Positions 25,188 to 34,487 are shown, counted from the stretch's first letter. The stretch: 53,126 nt of DNA from Fusicatenibacter sp. (GCA_022766945.1 JALEOU010000017.1:1-53126); one strand, 5' to 3'. Translations and numbers: made by a program. The notes: a model not told the origin generated them from the letters alone.

Positions 25188-25607
25188 TTAGAGGTTACCA
25201 TACTCACTTTGATTTGTCAAGATCTTTTTTCTGCAATCGCTGCATATCCCATAGAAATTAACTGAATAATCCTCGATCAAACCATCAAAATTCTGTCCGG
25301 CCTTTTCCTTAATCTCACTGATGTCATCCATTGTCAGATCTTCCACGGTGTGGCATTTCCGGCATATGAAGTGATTATGCGGCGACGTCACTCCATCAAA
25401 TCGGTCGGGTCCATCCCCGGTAGCAAGCCGTTTGATTTCTCCAAGCTCTGACAGCAGGGAAAGATTGCGGTACACAGTACCGAGGCTGATATTCGGGAAC
25501 TCTTTTCTCACATCAGTGTAAACCATGTCGGCGGTCGGATGATCATGCCTGTGCATAAGCTGTGTCTTGATCGATTCTCTTTGTCTGCTGTACTTGAGTG
25601 TTGACAT
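25188..25607 (-). CDS. perR: Fur-family repressor, probably PerR
   Basis: 139 residues. The winged-helix half (KTQLMHRHDHPTADMVYTDV, FPNISLGTVYRNLSLLSELG) is followed by the dimer/metal half with HNHFICRKC and CSDCRKK, the structural-zinc Cys4 site. PerR rather than Fur or Zur is preferred because the gene sits in front of two rubrerythrin genes and shares its operator with them. The exact regulatory-metal ligands cannot be assigned by eye. A palindrome just upstream of the start predicts autoregulation. Confidence 0.85.
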   Translation of the reverse strand: MSTLKYSRQRESIKTQLMHRHDHPTADMVYTDVRKEFPNISLGTVYRNLSLLSELGEIKRLATGDGPDRFDGVTSPHNHFICRKCHTVEDLTMDDISEIKEKAGQNFDGLIEDYSVNFYGICSDCRKKILTNQSEYGNL

Positions 25608-25631
25608 TGAAGGTTCCTTTCTTTTATAATA

Positions 25632-25648
25632 ACAGTAATAGTTACTGT
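25632..25648 (-). promoter_or_regulatory. PerR-like operator upstream of perR
   Basis: ACAGTAATAGTTACTGT is a perfect 7-3-7 palindrome, 25 bp before the perR start. The half-site AGTAA/TTACT is shared with the box at 25171-25187. The rest of 25660-25930 is AT-rich with only a hairpin. Confidence 0.75.
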
Positions 25649-25709
25649 ATTTATATATTAACTGAGTAACCCATTTCTGTCAAGTATTTTTCTCCCAAAA
25701 ACGAGGAGT

Positions 25710-25736
25710 GCCCAGGCACCTTTTGAGCACCTGGGC
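25710..25736. terminator. Hairpin downstream of the DUF1002 gene
   Basis: Arms GCCCAGG and CCTGGGC enclose 13 bases. On the minus strand a T5 run follows about ten bases later. It is nearly 200 bp past the DUF1002 stop, so its role there is uncertain. Confidence 0.45.
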
Positions 25737-25931
25737 GATTATTATGAAAAAATCTTTTCTAATCTTATCAGTAAATTATGAACAAGATATGAACACGCAG
25801 TGAAATCTTTGTGAATATGTTCAATTTTTTTCCTGTTTCCACCATTTTTTTGTTTATTACTGACAGTCATTTTCTCTTTTCATTCCACAAATATTGTATG
25901 TTACGTCAGGAAATCGCTTTATTTATTTCCT

Positions 25932-26873
25932 TCATTGAAATATTTCGCCAAAAAAGCTGCCCAGTTTTTCCCATACACCCGAAAACCACTGTCCCAGGCG
26001 ATCCAGAATGCCGTTTACCTGCTCTGTGCTCAAGTTCAGGTCCAGATCCAGACCTTCCAGTTTCTCATAAAGGCCCTGAAGCTGTTCCTGAAGCTGGGAA
26101 ATATCCAGATCCAGTTTTGAAATCTTCTCCATCAGTTCCCTGATCTTTTCAAGCTGTTCCTCTGTCAGTGTAATCTCCATCTTGTCTGCAGTATCCTTAA
26201 TTACCTCTTCGATGTCTTCCGGCTTCCGGATTTCTTCAGATACGATGATATCTTTCACTGCGCCTACCAGTTCTTCCGCACTCGCCTGATCTCCCAGACT
26301 CTCTCCAAGCCAGCTGGTAGTGACGAGTTCATCGGTGGCTGTCTCAATGTTTTCCGCTTTCAGCAGCTCCCCCGACATTTCGGAATAAGCCTCCATAGCC
26401 CCCACCAGAGCAGCCGTTCCCGACAGGGAAAAAGGTCCTGCCACAGTCAGATCCGCATCTTTAATCCCTGCAGTCGCCAGCGCATTCTGGTACATGCCAA
26501 CCGTACAGTAGGAAATGTTGTACGTCTTCACATGAATACCATACCCCTCTTCCCGATTCTTCACCACCACAGAAGAAAGCGCGCGGCTTCCGATCACACT
26601 CGAAGAAAGATAACTGTCCAGATACCGATGTTCCTCCTCATTGGTAACCTCAACCACCGTACAGTTTTCCAGTTCTTCCTCTGTAAGTTCCAACAGCCGC
26701 AGCACCTCGGCACGCTCCTGATCATTCAGATCTGCTCCCAGCGCTACATAGGTCTGTCCATCCGCGTCCGCCAAAACCTCGCAGAGCGAAACTCCAGGCA
26801 AAAAGCCGACCGACAGCGCCAACACCGCCGACAGTATCCAGGAAATCACCCTGTTTCTCTTCATCCTTTTCAT
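25932..26873 (-). CDS. DUF1002 secreted protein
   Basis: 313 residues with a basic head and signal peptide (ISWILSAVLALSVGFLPG). The DUF1002 core follows: YVALGADLNDQERAEVLRLL, SSVIGSRALSSVVVKNREEGYGIHVKT, ITYCTVGMYQNALATAGI-like residues (NISYCTVGMYQNALATAGI) and DLTVAGPFSLSGTAAL. The C-terminal ~110 residues are a helical, Glu/Leu-rich stretch (ISKLDLDISQLQEQLQGL) that looks like a coiled coil, ending in an amphipathic tail with four aromatic residues. An extended -10 (TGATATAAT, minus strand, at about 26924-26932) lies upstream. Exported; role unknown. Confidence 0.85.
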   Translation of the reverse strand: MKRMKRNRVISWILSAVLALSVGFLPGVSLCEVLADADGQTYVALGADLNDQERAEVLRLLELTEEELENCTVVEVTNEEEHRYLDSYLSSSVIGSRALSSVVVKNREEGYGIHVKTYNISYCTVGMYQNALATAGIKDADLTVAGPFSLSGTAALVGAMEAYSEMSGELLKAENIETATDELVTTSWLGESLGDQASAEELVGAVKDIIVSEEIRKPEDIEEVIKDTADKMEITLTEEQLEKIRELMEKISKLDLDISQLQEQLQGLYEKLEGLDLDLNLSTEQVNGILDRLGQWFSGVWEKLGSFFGEIFQ

Positions 26874-27035
26874 AACAAATAACCCTCACTTTCACATACA
26901 CGAAGAATTCATCTATCGCCCTGATTATATCATAGAGAACCGCCGAATACTTTAAAATTTTCGAAAAATTCCATGAACCCGCGGCCCGGAGAACGGACGG
27001 CGTCCGGTATAGCCCGATGGAGGGAGCGGAAGGTT

Positions 27036-27065
27036 TTGACACCGGAAACGGTTTTGTGTTAAGAT
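27036..27065 (+). promoter_or_regulatory. Promoter of the ROK-family gene
   Basis: TTGACA (27036-27041), 18-bp spacer, TAAGAT (27060-27065), 23 bp before the start codon. Confidence 0.65.
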
Positions 27066-27088
27066 AGGGGAAAAAGGAGGTTGTGATT

Positions 27089-28234
27089 ATGAGTACAGGC
27101 AGTCAAGAATATATACGAGATATGAACCGCACCCTGGTTCTTGAAGCAATTGTGAATCATCCTCCAATATCCCGGGCGGATCTGGCGAAGATGCTGCATC
27201 TGACGAAAGCAACCGTCTCCACGATTGTTCAGGAACTGATTGGCCGCCATCTGGTCATTGAACTTGGGAGCGCGGAAACCGCCATGGGCAGAAAACCGAT
27301 TCTGCTCACGTTCAACAGTGACTGCGGCTCTGTCATCGCTGTGGACCTGGGTGTCAAAAAGATTACGATTATGACCAGCAATCTCAAGGGCAAGTCCTGC
27401 TGTGTAAAGGAGTATCCCATCGAACCGGAGACTCCTCTGGCGGAATATCTGATGGAGCTCCTCCACTCTACCATAGACGGGCTTTCTCCCACTCATTACG
27501 GCGTGATTGGCATCAGTGTGGGGATTTACGGTGTCGTGTGCGACAGTACGATTCTTTTTACGCCCTACTATGATCTGAAGTATTCGAACCTGAAAACCAT
27601 GCTGGAGGAAGAGTTTCATCTGCCGGTGATCGTGGAAAATGAGGCGAATCTTTCCGTAATCGGCGAAGCTGCCTATTCTTATTTCTTTAAAAATATGATT
27701 TTTCTGAACATCCACGAAGGTGTCGGTATGGGAATTCTCATCGACGGAGAGTTATACAAAGGACGCAACGGCTATGCCGGTGAGTTCGGACATACGATTC
27801 TCTTCCCGGATGGACGTCCCTGTCCCTGCGGCAACCGGGGCTGCCTTGAGCAGTATGTCTCGGAAGCTGCCATTCTGCAGGATTTCGCAAAAGCAGAGCA
27901 CACGGATCCTGTGACCGTGGAGGAATTTATTCAATCGTATTATTCCGGAAATGCCAATGCGGTACAGTCGATTCAGAATTTTACTCATTACATCGCGATC
28001 AGTCTCAATACGATTCTCCATACATTCAATCCCGATGTCATAGTTATGAACAGTTCGTTCACAAATTATATCCCCGGATTGCTTGATGAGATTACGTCCG
28101 ATATCTCGAACCGGCTTCGCTGGTATCTGCACGTAGTACCCTCACATCTGCAGGATCTCTCGGTTTTAATGGGCGGAATCAGCAGCTGTACGCGTAATTT
28201 TCTCGGTATTTCCACGCTTCGGCTGCACGATTAA
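27089..28234 (+). CDS. ROK-family transcriptional regulator (NagC/XylR type)
   Basis: 381 residues from the ATG at 27089, eight bases after AAAAGGAGG. N-terminal winged helix (NRTLVLEAIVNHPPISRADLA, LTKATVSTIVQELIG), then an actin-like sugar-kinase-fold domain with AVDLGVKKITI (phosphate loop), GISVGIYGVV, the ROK zinc motif GHTILFPDGRPCPCGNRGCLEQ and a C-terminal NPDVIVMNSSF. The zinc Cys residues are intact. The effector sugar is unknown. No sugar operon is adjacent, so its targets are distal. An autoregulatory site was not obvious. Confidence 0.88.
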   Translation: MSTGSQEYIRDMNRTLVLEAIVNHPPISRADLAKMLHLTKATVSTIVQELIGRHLVIELGSAETAMGRKPILLTFNSDCGSVIAVDLGVKKITIMTSNLKGKSCCVKEYPIEPETPLAEYLMELLHSTIDGLSPTHYGVIGISVGIYGVVCDSTILFTPYYDLKYSNLKTMLEEEFHLPVIVENEANLSVIGEAAYSYFFKNMIFLNIHEGVGMGILIDGELYKGRNGYAGEFGHTILFPDGRPCPCGNRGCLEQYVSEAAILQDFAKAEHTDPVTVEEFIQSYYSGNANAVQSIQNFTHYIAISLNTILHTFNPDVIVMNSSFTNYIPGLLDEITSDISNRLRWYLHVVPSHLQDLSVLMGGISSCTRNFLGISTLRLHD

Positions 28235-28327
28235 GTTCCGGAAGCGCTGTTATTATCTTCACAATTTTTTCGAATTTTGTTCATGATTTTTTTACAGGCC
28301 GAACATGTTTTTATCACATTTTGTCCG

Positions 28328-28461
28328 TATACTAACATCATAAATAATGAATGCCAAACATTATTTACACAATTTTCTTTTTCATATTGCCGATGAAAAT
28401 CGGCTCTCCTTCCTTTAAAAATATAAAAAACAAAAACACCGCTTTGCCAGCGGTGTTTTTG
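28328..28461 (+). ncRNA. Candidate small RNA (no ORF, promoter-like start, two hairpins, terminator)
   Basis: A TATACT box (28328-28333) precedes a perfect inverted repeat TAAATAATG/CATTATTTA (28341-28367). A GCCGAT-GAAA-ATCGGC tetraloop hairpin (28388-28403) follows, then the strong terminator at 28431-28461. No credible protein is encoded and the -35 is poor. A transcript of about 120 nt is inferred. The region could instead be the tail of the ROK transcript. Confidence 0.35.
28431..28461. terminator. Bidirectional terminator between the ROK gene and ksgA
   Basis: CAAAAACACCGC pairs with GCGGTGTTTTTG with a seven-base loop, with A- and T-rich flanks both ways. Confidence 0.85.
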
Positions 28462-28465
28462 TTTT

Positions 28466-29353
28466 TTATATGCTTTTGCGCTGATCGCTCAGTGTATCGG
28501 AAAGTCGGGCAAACTCTTCCAGTGTCAGTGTCTCGCCGCGTATCGTCAACGGCCAGCCGCACGCTTCTATCGCCTGTTCAATCTCTTCCTTCGCAAAGTT
28601 GAGCTGATCAGAATTCTTCAGTCCGTTTGCCAGCGTTTTTCGTCTCTGATTGAAAGACGCCCGAATGATCGAAAACATCAGTTTTTCGTTCCCAACTTCT
28701 ACCGGCAGCTTTTCGTGCCGTGTCAGACGGATAACGGCACTGCCCACTTTCGGGCGGGGCATGAAGCAATTGGGCGGCACATTTGCCACAATATACGGGT
28801 CAGCGTAATACTGCACTGCCAGAGACAGGGCGCCGTAGTCTTTGGAACCAGGTCCCGTCTGCATGCGGTCAGCGACTTCCTTCTGCACCATCACAGTGAT
28901 GGAATCCACCGGCACATGGTTTTCAAACAATCCCATAATGATCGGCGTGGTGATATAATACGGCAGGTTTGCCACCACTTTGACCGGACGGCCGCCGTTC
29001 TTTTCCAGGGCCAGCCGGTTCAGGTCCACTTTGAGGATATCCTCATTGATTATTTCTACATTTTCATATTCAGACAGTGTATCGGACAGAATCGGAATCA
29101 GATTGCGGTCGATCTCAACGGCACAGACCTCCCGTGCCGCATAGGCAAGATACTGTGTGAGGGTACCGATTCCGGGACCGATCTCCACCACAAAATCATC
29201 CGGTCCCACACCGGCAGCTGATACAATCTTATCCAGTACATGGGGATCAATCAGAAAATTCTGCCCATATTTTTTCTGAAATACAAAGCCGTACTTCTGC
29301 AGTACGGCTATCGTATTTTTCGGCTCACCGAGCCATGGCTTTACTTTATTCAT
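28466..29353 (-). CDS. rsmA: 16S rRNA dimethyladenosine transferase
   Basis: 295 residues. SAM-binding motif EIGPGIGTLTQYLA, the acidic EIDRNL after it, NEDILKVDL, and the catalytic NLPYYITTPI (NLPYY). Also FQKKYGQNFLIDPHVLDKI at the start and NCFMPRPKVGSAVIRL near the end. It dimethylates two adenines at the 3' end of 16S rRNA (KsgA). GGAGAATCT precedes the ATG. It sits after the TPR/AAA+ gene with about 50 bp between them and ends at a terminator. Confidence 0.95.
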   Translation of the reverse strand: MNKVKPWLGEPKNTIAVLQKYGFVFQKKYGQNFLIDPHVLDKIVSAAGVGPDDFVVEIGPGIGTLTQYLAYAAREVCAVEIDRNLIPILSDTLSEYENVEIINEDILKVDLNRLALEKNGGRPVKVVANLPYYITTPIIMGLFENHVPVDSITVMVQKEVADRMQTGPGSKDYGALSLAVQYYADPYIVANVPPNCFMPRPKVGSAVIRLTRHEKLPVEVGNEKLMFSIIRASFNQRRKTLANGLKNSDQLNFAKEEIEQAIEACGWPLTIRGETLTLEEFARLSDTLSDQRKSI

Positions 29354-29406
29354 AGATTCTCCAAAAATCGGGGACGCTTCAGCTCATCGGCCAAATCGCC
29401 GCATTA

Positions 29407-31680
29407 TCAGAAATCAAAGTCTTTTTCATACAGGATCACACGGTCTTCCGAATCCGTATGTCTTCCGGACATCTTCCGGCCAAACCGGCGGGTTCCTTTG
29501 CCCGCATGGGCAATGGCTTTATCCACCATCTCTTTTACCTGTGTGATGGTCATCGGCTCGCCTTCTTTCTGGTTGTTGCCGATCTGCGTGTACAGTGCCA
29601 GAACACCCATCTCGTCCATCTTGCAGCCATTCTCTCTCGCATAGGTTCTCGCGAAGGTAACCAGCTCATCGTTGGTAAATACCGGAATCGAAATGACGGT
29701 CTCAAATTTCTCGGCGAACTCCGGATAATTATTGAACATGCCTCTCATGCTGACCTTCTCATCCTCAATGATCAGCACCAGACTGTCCGTTCTGAAATCC
29801 AGAGCTTTGGAAAGTTTCTCGATCGTCTCCGGATACATCAGACCGGCACGCTCGATCAGAAGAAAACCTCCCGCAAGCTTTGCCACTACCTGCGCCGGAT
29901 CCTTTTTATTCAGATCCGAGGCATCCAGACGAGCCATCTTCGTAGCCGAAATCTTCAGATCCGCACAGATCGCGCGAACCAGTCCTTCCGACAGACGGGT
30001 TTTTCCGGTGCCGTAACCACCCATAATCGCGATGTTTCCGCGATGGGATGTCCGGTCGCCTGCATAATGATAGACACCGTGCATTGCATTTAAGATCTGC
30101 TGATCCATGCCCGGCACTTTTGCAAAATAAGTAAACAGTACCTTCTGCTCTTCTGTCAGTTTCCCTGGCTGTGTGTCATTCAGAATCCGAAGACGGGTTT
30201 CCTCCGGCGTCTCATCCCTTAAAACCTCTTCCACCGACATGGGTACTACCCCATCCTTATTATTACCGGAAGAATTTCCTGCATGGGGCAATGTAATGGT
30301 AGCATCCGGTGTTTTCTCAACGCCCATATGGATGGTTGCATCCGTCACCACTTCTTTTCTGGGTTCTGATGTCTGATTTGTCTCACGGCCCTCGATCTCA
30401 GCGGTCAGACGCTCAATATCCAGGTCAAAGGTGTCATCGTCCTCTTCCAGATCCAAAATCGGTTGGAACGCATTCTGTTTTGGTGCCGCTTTTTCTTCCG
30501 GCTCTTGGGCAGCGGTTTTTTTCTCATCAGCATCCGAAACAGACACTCCGGAAGCGGCTGCCCGGTCTGCGGTTCCAAGCTCCTCCGTCAGATTGTTTGC
30601 AGTCTCCTGAAAGAGCGCCTCCAGATCCAGGTCACGGTACCCCTTCCTATAGGCTTCCTCTGCGGGGCTGGAAGGCTGCTGCTTTGCTTTTGGTTCCGGT
30701 CTCGTCTTAATCGTCATGCCGGCATCCGGTGCAGGTGCAACCTGGATATCCAGCTGTTCCGGCTCCAGTTCTCTGACTTCATAGTCCTCCGGTTCCGGCG
30801 TCTCCTGATCCGGTGTCTCTTCCACTGCTTCTTCCTGTGAAGTGTTCTTTACACGGAATACATCCCTGAGGCTCTTCGCAAGCTCTGCATGAAGATCAAT
30901 CGTGCTTCCCAGGTAAGTCGGTGTGGGATTCGATTCCGGTTCTTCCACTGTCTCTTCCAACTCTTCTCTGGTCACAGACAGTTCTTTCCTGCCGTCTGCC
31001 TTTGCAGCTGCAGACTTTTCATATTCCTTCAGAATCTGTTCTTCCGGGCTGATCTCCTCTGCCCTCACCAGGGAACGATTCTCATATTTCTTCTGCTGAG
31101 AAGGTGTCAGCGGCTCATATTTCATCTTCAGCTCCATGGCTTTTGTGACATATTTGCCCTCGCTGAACCACAGAATCAGTTCATCACAGATATCCACACA
31201 CTTCTTCGCGTTCTCTGCCTTGCTGTACAGAAGTGCCAGCTCATACGTCCAGCGCTCTGTCAGTTCATTTTCCTTGTACTCCTCCAGAACTTCAATCTGT
31301 TCCTCGAGGGGCGCCTTGCGGCCTTTCAGGATCTTATACTTCAACAGATATTTGGAATTATCGTTGCGGGCGACTTCCTCAAATTCATTGTAGTAGTCCA
31401 CCGCTCCGTCAAAATCCTTCATCTTAACAGCAACTTCCACGAGACGGTACAAGATTCCCTTTCCCATGGTCGTGCGGTCGTAAGCCATCAGCAGAATCTT
31501 CTTCGCTTCCGGATACATTTTGTTGGCCTCATAGACATCCGCCACCATAGTCAGCGTTCTCACACTTTTGACACGGCGCCAGTCTACGGATTCAACCACC
31601 TGAAGAGCTCCCTCATAGTCTTCTTTTTTTACCAGGCTGTTCAGTTCCTCCAGTCGGTTTTGATATTCAGCTTTATCCAA
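29407..31680 (-). CDS. TPR-containing AAA+ ATPase with acidic linker
   Basis: 757 residues from TTG at 31678-31680, chosen because GAGGTG is six bases upstream and the protein then starts with the repeat-like DKAEYQNRLEELNSLVKKED. Residues ~1-190 form TPR-like helical pairs. Residues ~200-480 are a long Glu/Pro/Thr-rich low-complexity linker. The C-terminal ~270 residues are a CbxX/CfxQ-type AAA+ domain: Walker A GGYGTGKT (554-561), a Walker-B-like LVLIIEDE (634-641) and a final VKEMVDKAI helix region. Cytoplasmic. It is probably a scaffolded chaperone or remodelling ATPase; the partner is unknown. Conserved genomic place beside ksgA may be informative. Confidence 0.75.
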   Translation of the reverse strand: MDKAEYQNRLEELNSLVKKEDYEGALQVVESVDWRRVKSVRTLTMVADVYEANKMYPEAKKILLMAYDRTTMGKGILYRLVEVAVKMKDFDGAVDYYNEFEEVARNDNSKYLLKYKILKGRKAPLEEQIEVLEEYKENELTERWTYELALLYSKAENAKKCVDICDELILWFSEGKYVTKAMELKMKYEPLTPSQQKKYENRSLVRAEEISPEEQILKEYEKSAAAKADGRKELSVTREELEETVEEPESNPTPTYLGSTIDLHAELAKSLRDVFRVKNTSQEEAVEETPDQETPEPEDYEVRELEPEQLDIQVAPAPDAGMTIKTRPEPKAKQQPSSPAEEAYRKGYRDLDLEALFQETANNLTEELGTADRAAASGVSVSDADEKKTAAQEPEEKAAPKQNAFQPILDLEEDDDTFDLDIERLTAEIEGRETNQTSEPRKEVVTDATIHMGVEKTPDATITLPHAGNSSGNNKDGVVPMSVEEVLRDETPEETRLRILNDTQPGKLTEEQKVLFTYFAKVPGMDQQILNAMHGVYHYAGDRTSHRGNIAIMGGYGTGKTRLSEGLVRAICADLKISATKMARLDASDLNKKDPAQVVAKLAGGFLLIERAGLMYPETIEKLSKALDFRTDSLVLIIEDEKVSMRGMFNNYPEFAEKFETVISIPVFTNDELVTFARTYARENGCKMDEMGVLALYTQIGNNQKEGEPMTITQVKEMVDKAIAHAGKGTRRFGRKMSGRHTDSEDRVILYEKDFDF

Positions 31681-31764
31681 TGTCTTCACCTCAATACGTA
31701 TCAGATTCTCTGCGCGGTTTCCTGCTTTCCTGCGCACTTTTTATGTTTCATTATATACAGAACA

Positions 31765-31793
31765 AGTTTATCACACTCACCATTGATTGTCAA
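31765..31793 (-). promoter_or_regulatory. Promoter of the TPR/AAA+ gene
   Basis: Minus strand: TTGACA (31788-31793), 17-bp spacer, TAAACT (31765-31770). A second TATAAT lies at 31750-31755 without a good -35. Confidence 0.6.
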
Positions 31794-31815
31794 AATAATC
31801 TGACGCGGACGCTGT

Positions 31816-31872
31816 GCAGAAAACAGATCTCGACACAGACTCGCTTATCGCTCCTTCAAAACGCAGCGGCAC
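31816..31872 (+). repeat. Dispersed intergenic repeat, copy b
   Basis: It reads GCAGAAAACAGATCTCGAC, then ACAGACTCGCTTATCG, then CTCCTTCAAAACGCAGCGG, and runs straight into the glgP terminator hairpin. It matches copy c (47483-47547) over more than 50 bases with few changes. Confidence 0.75.
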
Positions 31873-31900
31873 ACAAAAACTGCTGCCGGCAGTTTTTGTG
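31872..31900. terminator. glgP terminator
   Basis: CACAAAAACTGC pairs with GCAGTTTTTGTG across a five-base loop, 25 bp past the glgP stop. Confidence 0.8.
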
Positions 31901-31924
31901 CCGACAGCAGTGAAATAAACAGGA

Positions 31925-34384
31925 TTAGCGTACTTTGATTTTGTCCAGATGCCAGATCTCATCTACGTACTGCTGGATGGTACGGTCAGATGTGAACTTG
32001 CCGGATTTTGCCACGTTGAGGATGGCGCTCTTTGCCCATGCGGAGGTGTTTCTGTACTTGTCTTCCACACGCTCCTGTGCTGCTGCATAGGACTTGAAGT
32101 CAGCCAGGATGAAGTACATATCCGGACGCGGAGCGTTCTTCGGAGTCAGCAGGGAATCGTACAGATCGCGGAACATGCCTGTGTCACCGTTGGAGTATCT
32201 TCCGTTGATCAGATCCATCATGACGCCGTGGATGTCCGGATCATTCATGAAGTAGCTCATCGGATCATAGGTGTAGTTTTTCTCATAGTTGATTACTTCA
32301 TCTGCGGACAGACCGAAGATAAAAGCGTTCTCTCTTCCTACTTCCTCTACGATCTCAACGTTTGCACCGTCCATGGTTCCAAGGGTCAGGGCGCCGTTCA
32401 GCATGAACTTCATGTTACCGGTACCGGATGCCTCCTTGCTGGCGGTGGAGATCTGCTCAGATACATCTGCAGCTGCAAAGATGATCTCTGCATTGCTTAC
32501 ACAGTAGTCTTCGATAAATACGACTTTGATCTTTCCTTTGATGGTCGGATCGTTGTTGATCACATCCCCTACGGAGTTGATCAGTTTGATGATTCCCTTT
32601 GCACGCTCATAACCTGCGGATGCTTTTGCGCCGAAGATGAAGGTTCTCGGATAGAACGGGATATCCGGATTCTTTTTCAGCTTGTCATACAGATACATGA
32701 TATGCATAATGTTCAGGAACTGACGTTTGTACTCGTGGAGACGTTTTACCTGAACGTCGAAGATGGAGTTCGGATCCACATCGATTCCGTTATGTTCTTT
32801 GATGTATTTCGCCAGACGGAGTTTGTTCTTGTATTTGATCTCCATAAACTCTTTCTGAGCCTGACGGTCATCAGCCAGTTTTTCAATGCCTTCGATCTGC
32901 GGCAGATCGGTGATCCAGCCATTGCCCACATGTTTGGTTACCCAGTCTGCGAGCAGCGGATTGCCGTGCAGCAGGAAGCGGCGCTGTGTGATTCCGTTAG
33001 TCTTGTTATTGAATTTCTCCGGCATCATCTCATAGAAATCTCTCAGCTCCTGTGCTTTCAGGATCTCTGTGTGAAGACGGGCAACACCGTTGACGGAGTA
33101 GCCGCCTACGATTGCCAGACGGGCCATATGGATCTGTCCGTCATAGATGATTGCCATCTTGCGGATCTTCTCCTCGTCACCCGGATACTGAGCTCTTACT
33201 CTCTCCAGGAAGCGGCGGTTAATCTCTTCTACGATCTGATAAATACGCGGAAGCAGTTTGGAGAACAGGTCAACCGGCCATTTCTCCAGAGCCTCTGCCA
33301 TAATGGTATGGTTGGTGTATGCACAGGTCTTTGTGGTAACTTCCCATGCCTCATCCCATCCAAGGCCTTCCTCATCCATCAGGATACGCATCAGTTCCGG
33401 AACCGCTACGGTCGGATGAGTATCGTTCAGCTGGAAGGTTACCTTCTCATACAGCTTTCTGATATCGCTGTGATTTCTCTTATATTTTGCAATCGCTCTC
33501 TGTACACTTGCAGAGATGAAGAAGTACTGCTGTTTCAGACGCAGCTCCTTGCCGGCATAGTGGTTGTCATTGGGATAGAGCACTTCTACGATGGTCTTTG
33601 CCAGGTTCTCCTGCTCCACTGCTTTGTGGTAATCACCTTTATCGAAAGAATCCAGTGAGAAATCCTGGATTGCCTCTGCATCCCAGATGGTCAGCGTATT
33701 TACCACATCATTATCATATCCTACGATCGGCATATCGTACGGAATGGCGCGCACAGACTGATATCCCTTCTGTACGAAGTTCACACGGCCTGCAGCTTCA
33801 TCATACTCCATAGCGGTGTATCCGCCGAATTTTACTTCTTTGGCATACTCAGGACGTTTCAGTTCAAACGGATATCCGTTCTTCAGCCAGTTATCCGGCA
33901 CTTCTACCTGATAGCCATCGCGGATCTGCTGTTTGAACATACCGTAACGGTAACGGATTCCGCAGCCGTAAGCCGGATAGCCAAGCGTTGCCAGAGAGTC
34001 AAGAAAGCAGGCTGCCAGACGGCCAAGGCCTCCGTTTCCGAGAGCCGGATCTCTCTCCTGATCCTCCAGAAGGTTCAGGTTCAGACCCATCTCAGCCAAT
34101 GCTTCTTTCACCTCATTGTAAGCAGTCAGGTTGATCAGGTTATTTCCAAGCGCACGGCCCATCAGAAACTCCATGGACATATAATAGACCATCTTGGGAT
34201 CCTGCTCTTCCATTGCTTTCTGCGTCTTCAGCCAGTTGTCAATGATGACGTCCTTGACGGAATAGCATACAGCCTGGTAAATCTGCTGGTCTGTAGCCTC
34301 ATCGATGGTCTTGCGGTAAAGCATTTTTACATTGTCTTTGACGCTGCTTTTGAATGTTTCCTTGTTAAATTCGGCGTTTAACAT
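31925..34384 (-). CDS. glgP: Glycogen/maltodextrin phosphorylase
   Basis: 819 residues from the ATG at 34382-34384 (AAGGAGG site). GT35 features: MSMEFLMGRALGNNL, DPALGNGGLGRLAACFLDS, EVPDNWL, QLNDTHPTVAVPELMR, VKRLHEYKRQFLN, and the pyridoxal-phosphate site EASGTGNMKFMLNGALTLGT with the binding Lys. It releases glucose-1-phosphate from alpha-1,4 glucan ends. The arms needed for mammalian-type allostery are shorter. It lies about 100 bp downstream of ileS behind a long hairpin, so it is probably a separate transcript. It functions with glgB and pgcA elsewhere in the window. Confidence 0.95.
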   Translation of the reverse strand: MLNAEFNKETFKSSVKDNVKMLYRKTIDEATDQQIYQAVCYSVKDVIIDNWLKTQKAMEEQDPKMVYYMSMEFLMGRALGNNLINLTAYNEVKEALAEMGLNLNLLEDQERDPALGNGGLGRLAACFLDSLATLGYPAYGCGIRYRYGMFKQQIRDGYQVEVPDNWLKNGYPFELKRPEYAKEVKFGGYTAMEYDEAAGRVNFVQKGYQSVRAIPYDMPIVGYDNDVVNTLTIWDAEAIQDFSLDSFDKGDYHKAVEQENLAKTIVEVLYPNDNHYAGKELRLKQQYFFISASVQRAIAKYKRNHSDIRKLYEKVTFQLNDTHPTVAVPELMRILMDEEGLGWDEAWEVTTKTCAYTNHTIMAEALEKWPVDLFSKLLPRIYQIVEEINRRFLERVRAQYPGDEEKIRKMAIIYDGQIHMARLAIVGGYSVNGVARLHTEILKAQELRDFYEMMPEKFNNKTNGITQRRFLLHGNPLLADWVTKHVGNGWITDLPQIEGIEKLADDRQAQKEFMEIKYKNKLRLAKYIKEHNGIDVDPNSIFDVQVKRLHEYKRQFLNIMHIMYLYDKLKKNPDIPFYPRTFIFGAKASAGYERAKGIIKLINSVGDVINNDPTIKGKIKVVFIEDYCVSNAEIIFAAADVSEQISTASKEASGTGNMKFMLNGALTLGTMDGANVEIVEEVGRENAFIFGLSADEVINYEKNYTYDPMSYFMNDPDIHGVMMDLINGRYSNGDTGMFRDLYDSLLTPKNAPRPDMYFILADFKSYAAAQERVEDKYRNTSAWAKSAILNVAKSGKFTSDRTIQQYVDEIWHLDKIKVR

Positions 34385-34405
34385 CTGTGTCCTCCTTAAC
34401 GTCAG

Positions 34406-34439
34406 TCTGCGAGCGGAGAAAACTTCTCCGTTCGCAGTC
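34406..34439 (-). terminator. Long hairpin between ileS and glgP
   Basis: CTGCGAGCGGAGAA and TTCTCCGTTCGCAG pair around a few bases. There is no T run, so it may be an ileS terminator of weak type or a processing/stability hairpin in the glgP leader. Confidence 0.5.
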
Positions 34440-34487
34440 TGAATTTCCATACACTATTTCTATTTTCCAAACAAGCGTTTCTGGTAA

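Noticed and set aside
31949-33658. Long plus-strand open frame inside glgP
   Set aside because: Antisense to a firmly identified phosphorylase with no protein-like motifs; codon-structure artefact.
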